DNA from: Pandoraea oxalativorans
GTDB taxonomy: Bacteria > Pseudomonadota > Gammaproteobacteria > Burkholderiales > Burkholderiaceae
Reading direction: 5' to 3'
Assembly (NCBI RefSeq): GCF_000972785.3
Contig: NZ_CP011253.3
Coordinates: 3,472,001-3,536,000, forward strand
Length of the DNA stretch: 64,000 bases
Positions within the stretch are counted from its first letter, which is position 1. Each line of letters begins with the position of its first letter. The notes under the pieces were generated by a model, which saw nothing but the letters and a program-made list of their open reading frames with translations, did not search any database and was not told the DNA's origin. The position numbers and the translations under genes were made by a program. Positions 26,283 through 38,200 of this stretch are shown here, piece after piece.

Positions 26283-29200
26283 GAGTAGCCTCCGGCCCGA
26301 GCAGCGCCTGCAGCGCCTCGGGGGAAAGGGATTCCATTTCGCGCAGGGCGGCTTGCAGGTCGTCGTCGGCGACCGCCTGACTGGCGTGTGATGTGCCGGT
26401 CAAGGCGTCAACCGCCTCGGCCAGCGCCGTCAATCGGCTCGCTTCGAAGAGGGTGCGCAGCGGTACGTCGAGCGACAACGCGTCGCGCAGCCGCGAGGCG
26501 ACCTGCGTCGCGAGCAGCGAATGGCCGCCGAGCGCAAAGAAGTCGTCGTGACGCCCCACGCGCGGCACGCCCAGCACGTCCTCCCAGATCGAGGCGATGC
26601 GCGCTTCGGTGCCGTCGTGCGGTGCCTCGAACTGCGAGGCACCGGCGGCTTCGGGCACCGGCAACGCGCGCCGGTCGAGCTTGCCGTTCGGGGTGAGCGG
26701 CAGCGCATCCAGACGCAGCCACTGGCCCGGCACCATGTAGGCTGGCAACGCCCCGCCCAGATGGGCGCGCAGACGCGACCACAGCGCGGCGGCATCGACC
26801 TCGGCGACGCGCTCAGGCGGCGATACCACGTACGCCACCAGTTGCTCGCCTGCGCCGTCGTCCCGCACGAGGACGGCCGCGTCCATCACGTCTTCATGAC
26901 GCAGCAGTTGCGACTCGATTTCGCCCAGTTCGATGCGAAAGCCTCTTAGCTTGACCTGTGCGTCGCCCCGACCGAGGTAGTCGAGCGTGCCGTCCGCCCG
27001 CCGACGCGCACGGTCGCCGCTGCGGTACATGCGCTCGCCCGGTGCGCCCTTCGGGTCCGGCACGAAGCGCTCGGCCGTGAGGCCCGCCTGTCCCAGATAC
27101 CCACGCGCCAGCCCGTCGCCGCACACGTACAGATCGCCTGCGACACCCGGCGGCACTTCGTTGAGCCCCGCGTCCAGCACCCGCCAGTCGAGGTCGGCAA
27201 TCGGCGCGCCGATGGGTGAACCGGTCACGTCGTTCGCACGCAACACATGACGACTGACGTGCACCGTCGTCTCCGTGATGCCGTACATATTGGTCAGGCG
27301 CGTAGCGTCACCGAAGCGCTGCCGCCACGCAGCCAGTCGCGCAGGCGTGAGCGCTTCGCCGCCAAAGACGATGTGGCGCAGCGTGGTCGACGTCGCATCC
27401 GACGGCATCGCGCCGAGCCACTGATAGAACGCCGAAGGCGTCTGATTGAGCACCGTCACGCCTTCGCTGGCGACGAGTGCCCACATGGCGGCCGGATCAC
27501 GCGCCGTGTCCTGCGACACGACCACGAGCCGCGCGCCGTGCGCGAGCGCACCGAAGATTTCCCAGACCGAGAAGTCGAAGGCGTACGAATGGAACATCGT
27601 CCAGACGTCGTTCGCGTCGAAGGCGAAGTCCTGCGACGTACCCGTGAGCAATCGCATCAGGTTGCGATGCGTCAGTTGCGCGCCCTTCGGACGCCCCGTC
27701 GACCCGGACGTATAGATCACATAAGCCAGTTGATCGACGTGAACGTCGCGCGCCGGGGCATCGTCCGGTAGCGTCGCGTCTGCGAGCATCGATTCGAGGG
27801 TCATCGCCTCGCCCGGCAGCCACGACGCCCCGGCCAGCGACGCCTGCGTGATCGCATGCGTCACCCCGGCGTCTTCCACCATGTAGCTCAGACGTTCGGC
27901 TGGATAAGCAGGGTCGAGCGGCAGATACGCCGCGCCCGCCTTGAGAATGCCGAGCATGGCGACGATCAGGTCCGTGCTGCGCGACATGGCCAGCCCGACA
28001 CGCGCCTCGGGCGCGACGCCCGCGCGAATGAGCGCATGCGCGATGCGGTTCGCGCGGGTGACGAGGTCGCGGTATAAGACGCGAGTGTTGGCGTCGCACA
28101 CGGCAATCGCGTCACCCCGCACGGCGGCCTGCGCGTCGATCACGGCATGCACGGGCAGCGGCACGGCGATGCTCACCCGCGTATGGCCGTTACCGTTGCG
28201 CTGCCCCGCCGCGCCGCCAGTCGTCATTGCAAGCCGCGCGACGGGCGTCGTTGCCTGCGTCATGGCGACGTCCAGCAGCGCCAGCCATTGCTCGCCGAGG
28301 CGGCGCACCGTCGGCGCGTCGAACACGTCGCAGGCGTACGTCAGCCAGCCGCGCAGTGCGCCCGCTTCGTCCTCTTCCGTATCGAGTGAAAGGTCGACTT
28401 GCGCATGATGTGCGCGTCGCTCGATGGCCTGCATCGTCACACCGGCCAGATCGCTCAGTGGTGCGAAGGCACGCTTCTGGTGATTGATGGACACCTGAAA
28501 CAACGGGTGCCGTGACACGCTGCGCACCGGGGCGAGGTGCTCGACCAACCGCTCGAACGGAACGTCGGCGTGCTGTTGCGCCCCCAGCAGTTGATCTCGG
28601 ACCTGCGTGACGAGCGAAGCAAACGTCGTCGGCGATTCGATCCGTGAGCGCAACACCTGCGTGTTGACGAAGAAGCCCACCACCGCTTCGACGGCCTCAA
28701 ACGCGCGCCCCGCCACGGGCATCCCTGTGCGCACATCGCCCTCGCCGGTGACGCGATGCATCAGCAGATGGAAAGCGGCGGCCATGACCATGAAGCGGGT
28801 GACGCCGTGCTCCCGCGCGAAACGCTCGAGTCGCGCGGGCAAGCCCGGCGGTATCGTGAGGTCGACGCTGGCCCCCGCGCCGTCGCGAACGACGGGGCGC
28901 GCCCGGTCAAACGGCAAGGCCAGTTCCGGATGCGTCGTGCCAAGCTGCTGACGCCAGTACGCGAGCTGTGCGGCTTGCGCGGGACCGGCCAGTTGTTCGC
29001 GCTGCCACGCGGCATAGTCACCGTAGCGCGGCGATAAATGCAGCGGCGAAGCCGACGCGTCGCGCAGTGGCTGATGCCCGCCCGCATGCGCCCGATAGGC
29101 GCGCGCCAGATCCGCGACCAGCAGATTCATCGACCAGCCGTCCGAGATCAGGTGATGCATTACCAGCATCAGCACGTGCGACTGGTCGCCAAGCTGCATG

Positions 29201-32200
29201 AGATGGACGCGCCAGAGCGGCCCGTTGGTCAGATCGAACGGCGCCAGCGTCAGCGCCTCAAGACGCGCTTGCACAGCCGCGTCCGCAGCGTCGGCCGGGG
29301 TTCCCGGGGCGACGGCGTCGCGCGTGAACGCAAGTGGCAGCACGGCCTGTACGCGTTGCGCCGGTGCCCCGCCTCCAGCGGCATCGACCGCGATGGTCGT
29401 GCGCAACACGTCATGCCAGTCCGACAGCGTCTGCAAGGTGCGCTCAAGCGCGTCGGCTTGCAGCGGTCCATTCAGACGCAACGCACCGGCGATGTGATAC
29501 GCCCCGGCGCGCGGCGCCATCTGCGTTTCCAGCCACACGCGCATCTGCGACGACGACAGCGGGAACGTACTGCGATGCTCGTCCCCGCGCGTCGGGCCGG
29601 TGACGGCCAGTGGCGTTTGCGCGGGCTTCGCGTCGGCAGGCACTGCCAGCGTCGCCAGTCGCGCCACCGTCGGATGCGATGCCAGATGCTGCGGCCCGAC
29701 CTTGATGCCGCGCTTGCGCAGTCGCGCAATCACCTGTAACGCCAGAATCGAGTCGCCACCGATGTCGAAGAACGCATCGTGACGGCCGACCTGCTCGCGC
29801 TTGAGTACCTGACACCAGACGGCGGCGATGTCGGCTTCCGCACCGACGTGCGGCAATTCCATCGACACCGCGCCCGCGCTGTCCTTCGAAGCATCGATGC
29901 GCCCGGTCAGCGCCAACAAGGAGCGACGATCCACCTTCCCATTTGCAGTCAGCGGCAGCTTGTCGACACCGTCGAATCGCGCTGGCACCCACGCCGATGG
30001 CAGCGCCTCGGTCAGCGCCGTGCGCACGACGTCGAGCGTTGCATCGCCAGTGAAGACACCGTGCAACCATGCGCCACCGGGCCCGTCGTGACGTGCAACG
30101 ACCACGGCATCGATCACGCCGGGCACGCGACGCATCGCCTGCGCCACTTCCGCCGGTTCGACGCGATAGCCGCGAATCTTGACCTGATCGTCCATGCGAC
30201 CGAGATAGACGACCGCACCGTCGGCGCGCTGCACTACGCGGTCGCCGGTGCGATACATCCGTGCACCCGCGCGCCACGGGTCCGGCACGAAGCGCTCGGC
30301 CGTCTGCGCAGGTGCGCCGAGATACCCGCGGGCCAATCCGGCGCCGCCCAGATAAAGCTCACCGGCCACACCCGGCGGCAACGGGTTCAGGTCGGCATCG
30401 AGGACATGCGCATGCAGGTTCGCCAGCGGACGACCGACCGGGACTGGCACCTCCGGCACCTCTGCCACGCCCCCGACATCATGCGTCAGCGCCCCGACAG
30501 TCGTCTCCGTCGGGCCGTAATGGTTGAGGACAGCCAGCGCCGGACGCGCCGCACGGATCTGTGCGACGAACGACGGATCGAGCGATTCGCCGCCGGTCAC
30601 CAGCACAGCGCGCGGCAACACCGCCGCGCCCGCCGCGTCGAGGAGCCCTTTTAGATGCCCCGGCACGATCTTGAGCACGTCGATCGGACGCGCGGCACAC
30701 CACTCGGCAAAGCGCTGTGCATCGAATGCGCACGCTTGCGGCACGAGATACAGCGCACGGCCGAGCGCCAGTGCGCCGAACAACGTCGTGTGACCGAGAT
30801 CCGCAGCGACCGTCGACGCCATCGCGAATCCGCCCGCGTTGCTCGCCGCATCGACACCGCGGACACCGCGGACACCACGCTCACGCAGCCGTGCGGCCAC
30901 CGCTTGCACGTAGTTGTGCAGCGCACCGCGACTGACGACAACGCCCTTCGGCTCGCCTGTCGACCCCGAGGTGTAGATGACGTATGCCGCCTGCGCCCGA
31001 TGGATGCGGACCGGTGTCGGAGCTTTCGTCCAGACGCTGGTGTCTGCGATGTCGCGCCAGCGAATCAGCGAGGCCTGCGTGATCGCTGGTGCCTGATCGT
31101 CGACGATCACCGCGTTGGCACCACTGGCACTCACCAACTTTTCCAGACGCGCCACCGGTTGCGTGGGGTCGAGCGGCACGTACGCTGCACCGGCCTTCCA
31201 CACGCCCAGAATCGCGCCAACCAACGCCGCGCTACGCGGCAGACAGATGGCGACACGGTCCTCCGGGCCGATCCCCTGCGCCTGCAACGTGGCTGCCAGA
31301 CGGTTCGCGAGCGCGTCGAGTTCATCCCGGCGATAGGCCGCGTCCTCACCTTCGGCGGCCAGTGCCGCGCCGTCGCTCGCGACGTACGCCGTCCAGTCGT
31401 CCAGCAAGTCCTGCGACGGCCAGCCAACGTTCTCCACAGTCGGTGGCGCGTCGTTCATGAGTCCGATTTGCCCCAACGACGTGTCGGACGTGCCAAGGCT
31501 GTCCGCCACCGCGCCGAGCAACGCCACGAACTGCTCGCCAAGGGCTTGCACGGCAGCATCGTCGAAGCGCTCACGGGCGAACGCCAGCACGAGACGCAAG
31601 CCGTCGTGCTGTTCGACGATCAGCGACAGCGGATAGTTATTGCGCGCCTGCGTGCCGCGCGCCAGCAGCGACAGCCGCAGACCATCGTCGCGTTGGCCGA
31701 GCAACGCAGCATCGAGCGGATAATTTTCGAAGACGACAATGCTCTCGAACAGGGCACCGTCGGCGCTTTCGCCTTCGCGCTCATTGGCCCGCTGCGCTTC
31801 ACGCGTGATCGCGGACAGCGCGACATGCTCATGCTCACGCGACTGCGCCGTTTGCGTCTGAAGCTCGCGCAGCCAGTCGGCGACCGGACGACGCGCGTCG
31901 AGTGTGGCGCGCACGGGCAGCGTGTTGATGAACAGACCTGCCATGCGTTCGATGCCCGGCACGGCTGCGGAGCGGCCCGACGCCGTCACGCCGAACACCA
32001 CGTCGCGCAGTCCGGCATGACGCGCCAGCAGCAGCGCCCATGCGCCCTGACACAGCGTGCCCGGGGTCACGCCAACGCGACGGGCTGCGTCGCACCATGT
32101 CTGCCACTGCGCGGGGGCGAGCGTCCATGCGGCTTCACCGTGCCCTGCCGCTTCAGTGGTCGTACGATCCTGACGCGCAGCCGGTAGCGGCGTCGGCGCG

Positions 32201-35200
32201 CCCACGCCGTTCAGCAATTGCCGCCAATGCGCGAGCGATACGGACGATAAGGACGATAAGGAGGCGTCCAGTTCGCGTTGCCACACCGCAAACTCGGCAA
32301 ACGACGGCGCGGCCTGCACTTCGCCGTCCGTCGACACTTCGCCGCTCGCCAGTGCGGCATAGCGCGACATCACGTCGCCCAGAATCAGGCCGGTACTCCA
32401 GCCGTCGAGCGTCACGTGGTGGCTGCTCCATAACAGCCACCAGCGCGACTCACCCACGCGAAGCAGCGCCAGACGCGGACGATGCGCCTGCACGAACGAG
32501 AAACCGGCGGCGCGCTCGGCTGCGAAACGCGCGTCCAGACGCGCGTGTTGGTCCGCCTCGCTCAATTCGCGCCAGTCTTCCTGCGGCAGCAGGTCCCCCG
32601 CCGTGGCCACCGTCTCGGGACCGTGCACGAGCAGCAGTGGCAGGTCGCCGACGTCGCTCACATAGGCCGTGCGCAACGCGGCATGACGCATGACTGCCTC
32701 GCGCCAAGCCTGTGCAAACGCGTTCGTATCGAGTGCGCCGTCGATGACGAAGCCCTTTTGATAGAAGTACGGGTCGGCGTTACCTTGCTGCTGCGAGTAG
32801 AACAGCAGGCCTTGCTGCATCGACGTTGCGGGTACCACGGCTTCGATCTGCTGCACCGACGCGGGCAATGCCCCGAGTTGAGCGCGCGTGAGGCCCGCGT
32901 ACGGGAAGTCTTCGGCGATGACCGGTTCGTGACCGGGCAGCGTCTCGGCCAGTGCACGCAACGTCGCCCCGATCTCGTCGACGAGCGTCCGAACGTCGTC
33001 GCCTGCGAAGCGTGTGCGGTCGTAACGGCACACGAGCCGCAACGTGTCTGCGCGCTGCCAGACGTCAAGTGTCAGCCAGTTCGGCGGCGCAACGTCGGGC
33101 TCGTGCGACAGGCCCCCGTCGACGATGCCATCCGTGTCGGTGCGTCCGAGGAAGTTGACGGTGACGTGGCCTGCGGGCAACGCGTCGAGCGTCCGACGGG
33201 CATGCGGCGTGCCCAGGTAACGCAGCGCGGCGTAGCTCGCGCCGTCGTGCGGCACGCGTCGCCAGGCTTCGCGCGCAGCGGCCACTGTGCCTTCGGGCGT
33301 CGCGCCGACCGGGATGGCGAGCGGCCACGCCGCCGTGAACCAGCCGAGCGTGCGTGAAAGGTCGCCCTGCTCGCCGCCGCGTCCATGACCTTCGACGTGG
33401 ACGACATAACGCTGTGCCCGCGCACGCTGCCCCAGCGTGTGCGCGACGGCAGCACTCAAGGCCTCATGCATTCGCACACGGCGCAGTTGTGTGAGCGGCA
33501 CGGCGATGTCTGCGGGCCACGTGTCTTCGATCTCGCCCGTCCCCGCCGTTGCGTTCGTCGGCTTCGCAACGTCCACCGCATCCACGGCACCGGTCAGCGC
33601 CTGCTGCCAGACGTCCAGCGCGGCCGCTGCGGCGTCGCTTTGTGTCCAGTCGTGCCAACGCTGCGCCCACGCGCGCATCGATTGGCCGACGGCGGGTAAT
33701 ACCCGCTGCGCCCGGACGGCCCGCGCTCCTCGCGCATTCCCGAGCGCCGTTTGCAAATCGTCCAGCAGGATGCGCCACGACACGCCATCGATCACTAGAT
33801 GGTGCGCGACAAGGAAACAGCGCAACTCGCCCACCTCCGTGCGCACCAGCAGCGCACGCAACAGCGGTCCGTTGGCCAGCGACAGACTCCGTTGGGCCTG
33901 AGCGAGGGCATCGGCGAGTTGCGCGTCGTCGCACATCGCCGCGTGCCAGAGAAGATCGTCGGCGGCATGTGGCGCGACGTAGCGTGCCTGCCATTGGCCG
34001 TCATGCTCCGCGAACCGCAGCCGGAGCGCATCGTGATGCTTCACGACGGTGCCCAACGCTTCACGAAGCGCCGTCATTTCCGTGCCTTCGGGCAACGTCA
34101 CTTCGATCCACTGGTTCCAATGATCGCGGCACGCGATGGGCTGACGGAAGAACCACGCCTGCACTGGCGTGAGCGGCACATCACCTTCTAGGGGTTCGGG
34201 CGCTTGCGTTGCGCCGTCTCCTTCACCGACTGCCCGCGCCTGCGCCGCGAGACGTGCGAGCGTCTGGTGACGGAAGACGTCTTGCGACCCGACTTGCCAA
34301 CCCGCCAGACGTGCGCGCCCGACCATCTGCAACGCAACGATGGAGTCGCCGCCCAGCGCGAAGAAGTTGTCGTCGCGGCTCACCGAAGGCAGGTGCAGCA
34401 GCGCCTGCCAGACGGCCCCCAGCGCACACTCCGCCTCGCCCTGCGGTGCCTGTCCGCCAGCACTGCCCCAGACCGGCGCAGGCAGCGCCGCCCGGTCGCG
34501 TTTGCCGTTGGGCAGCTTCGGCAACGTATCCAGCACGATCACGAGCGACGGCACCAGATAGTCCGGCAGGCGATGCGACAGCGCCACACGCAGCGCTTCG
34601 CCATCGAGTTCCTTGCCTGCGACATAGGCGACGAGTTGATCGCCCGCAGGCCCCGCCGCCACGACCGCCAGTGCGTCGTCGACGTGCGGTTCGCGCAGCA
34701 ATTGCGTCTCGACTTCGCCCGGCTCGATACGGAAGCCGCGCACCTTCACTTGCTGATCGAAACGACCGAGATAGACGAGCGTGCCGTCGGCCAGTCGACG
34801 CACCCGGTCGCCGGTGCGATACATGCGCGCGCCCGGCTCACCGCGCGGGTCCGGTACGAAGCGCTCGGCCGTCAGCGCTGCGCGTCCGAGATACCCGCGC
34901 GCCACGCCCTCGCCACCGAGGTACAGTTCGCCCACCGCGCCCAGCGGCACTTCGCCCAGCCACGGATCGAGTACCCACGCGCGGCGGCGTCCCACCGGCT
35001 TGCCGATCGGCGCATACGCCTGACCCGCAATCTGCGCCGCCGGTTGCGCGTCCAGCGCCCCATCGATGGACCAGGCGACCGGCGTCATCACGGTCTCGGT
35101 CGGCCCATATCCGTTGATCGTCTGCACCGGACGGAACATCGCCTGTGCCGCGCGCAGCGCGGGCCACGCCATCGCTTCGCCACCGAACGAGAGCAAACGC

Positions 35201-38200
35201 AGCGCCGGTGCGCCCGTCGCCCCGCTCGTGGCGAGACGGCACAGATAGGCCGTCGGGAAACCGGCGTTCGTCACGCCGTGACGACGCATCGCGTCGACCA
35301 TCGTCTGCGGCGCCCAGTGACGTTCGTCCGCAATGAACAACGACGCGCCGCAGATCATCGGCGCCATCCATCGCTCATGCGCACCGTCGAAGTTGATCGA
35401 AAGCACGTGCAGCTCGCAGACGTCTGGCGTGAGTCGGTATTGCGCACCGGTTGCCACGCAGTGCATGGCGAGCGGACCGTGCGCCACTGCGACGCCTTTC
35501 GGCGTGCCGGTCGAGCCGGACGTGTAAATCAGATAAGCCAGTTGATCGGGATGCAGCGAGAGCACGGGCGGATGTTCGGGCAGCGAGGCATCCGCCATCA
35601 GGTCGGCAACCACGGCGCGACGCGTGGGGAGCCACGCCGCGTCGGCCAGAGAGACCTCGGTGAGCGCCAGCGAAATGTCCGCGTCATCGATGATCTGCGC
35701 CAGCCGTTCGGCCGGGTAAGACGGATCGAGCGGCACGAATGCGCACCCGGCCTTCATGATGCCGAGCAGTCCTGCGATCATGCCCGTCTGACGCGACATC
35801 GCCAGTCCGATGCGCGCCTCCGGCGCAACGCCCTGTGCGAGCAACCAATGCGCGATGCGGTTCGCCCCGCGCGCGAGTTCGGCATACGTGAGCGTGCCGG
35901 ATTCGTCGCGCAAAGCAATGGCGGACGGTTGCTGCTGTGCCTGCGTGTCGATCAGCGATGGGACACTTCGAAACGACGGCTGTGCTTCGGCGAGCGCAAC
36001 GCGATGCCCGCCGTCCAACGCACTTTCAAAGGCCACGTCGAGCGACGCAAGTGGCTGCGTCGGGAGCGCCAGCAGCGTCGCCAGCCCGGCGCACCAGTCC
36101 GCCCCCAGGCGCTCGATGGTTGGCGCATCGAACAAATCCGTCGGGAAAGTGAGCCGGGCGCGCAGCGTCACGCCATCAAGCGGATCTGCGCCGTTGCCAG
36201 CCGTCGCCTCGTGAAGCTCGTCGATGTCGAGCGCGAGATCGTACTGAGCCCCGCCGGTGAGCGGCTGTGCGACCACGTTCAGGCCCTCAGGCCAGCCCGT
36301 CGCGGTGCGCGACGCAGCAGCGTTCGCCACATGATGGTTCAACATCACCTGAAACAGCGGCGATTGTCCGAGGCTGCGCTGCGGTGCGATGCGCTCCACC
36401 ACCCGCTCGAACGGGGCTTCGCGGTGCGCCTGCGCGTCCAGCGCCCCGTCGCGCACGTGCATCACCAACCGGTCGAAGTCGGCCGCCGGGTCGATCTGTG
36501 CGCGCCACACTTGCGTGTTGACGAGACACCCGAGCATGCGCTCCAGCCCTGCCACGTCACGCTGCGCAATCGGCACGCCCACGCGGATATCCGTCTCGCC
36601 AGCATAACGATGAAGCAGCCATTGGAACGACGCGGCCAGCACGACGAACGGCGTCGCCTTGCGTTGTGCGGCGTAGGTCAACACGTCGCGCGTGAGACCC
36701 GCCGGGAATTCGAACGCGAGCGTTTGCCCCGCGCCGCAGCGCAAGGCGCCGCGCGCGCGGTCGACCGGCAACGCGAGCACCGGCGACGGTTCCGGCAGAC
36801 GCGTCTGCCACCAGTCGAGCTGACGACCGAGCGCCTCGCCATCGACGCGGTCATGCTGCCAATGGGCATGATCGCCAGGCTGAACAGGCACCGGAGCCAG
36901 CACAGGCGTCTCGCCGCTGGCGAATCCGCTGTAGGCCCGGGCCAACTCGTCGATCAGCAGGGTCATGGACCACGCGTCCGTCAACAGATGATGCAGGACG
37001 AAGACGATTCGATGCGCCTCGTCCGACATGCGGATCGACGCCACCCGCCACGGTGCACAGGCGTCCAGGGAAAACGGCTGTGCCAGCAACGCATCGGTCA
37101 GCCGGGACGCTGCGGCGTCGGGGTTCGCGTCGCCCGACACATCGTGGCTGACAAACGGGACATTGGCCTTCGCATGCACGATCTGGACAGCGACGCCGTC
37201 GCGCTCGTCGAACGTCGTGCGCAAGGCGTCGTGTCGAGCCGTGATCGCTTCAAGCGCGCGGGAGAACGCGTTCGCGTCGAAGCGTCCCTTGACGAGCAAC
37301 TGGCCGCCCACGTGATACGCCGCGCTGTTCGCCGGATCGAGACGGTGGACGAACCACAGCCGGGACTGCGCAAAGGACTGACGGAAAACACGGGTGTCCG
37401 GGGTTTGCGCGAAGGGTGTCGCGGGCGGGATTTGCGACGCGGCGTCGATGGCCAGCGCACCCGAGGCAGGCGTGAGCTTCGCCAGTTCTCGCACCCACTC
37501 GCCCAGTCGCGCATGTTCGTACAACGAGGCGGGCGTCGCCTTCACGCCGAGACGCTCATGCACACGCGCCAGCACCTGCATGGCGAGCAACGAACTGCCG
37601 CCGCACAGGAAGAAATGATCGTCGGCACGGATCTGCTCGCGCCCCAACACTTCGCGCCAGATCTGCGCGACGGCGTCGAAGGTGGCGTCGAAGGTGGCGT
37701 CGGCTGTAGCGACGGATGTAGCGTTTTGGGTCGGCGCGTTGCCGGTCCTGTCGTTCAACGATGCCTTGGCCGCACCGTCCCCGACGATCGCACCGTTCTG
37801 CCAGGTCGCCCATGCATCGAGTGATCCGTCTCGCCAGCCCTTCGCACAGGCACTGCGCTGCAACTTGCCGCTCGAGGTTTTGGGCAGTGCGCCGGGATTG
37901 AGCAGCACCACGAACGACGCGGCTTGCTGGCAAACGTCGGAGACCGCGACGGCGATCGCTTCGGCGAGCGTCTGCGGCGGCACCATCTTCTGCACGCCGC
38001 GACCGACTTCCGCCGCGATGCCGATACCCGGCTCGCCGTCGATGTCGACGGCAAACGCCGTCACGCGGCCCTTGCGCACCAGTTCGACGTCGGCCTCAAC
38101 CGCCTTTTCGAGATCCTGCGGATACAGATTGTGACCGCGCACGATGATGACGTCCTTGCAGCGGCCCGTGACGTACAACTGATCGTCGTGCACAAAGCCG

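Noticed and set aside
34204..37824. A 1,206-codon open frame on the plus strand opposite the first NRPS gene
   Set aside because: It is the mirror of a strongly codon-biased, high-GC coding strand; the minus strand carries complete C, A, PCP and E domains, and the plus frame has no recognisable domain.
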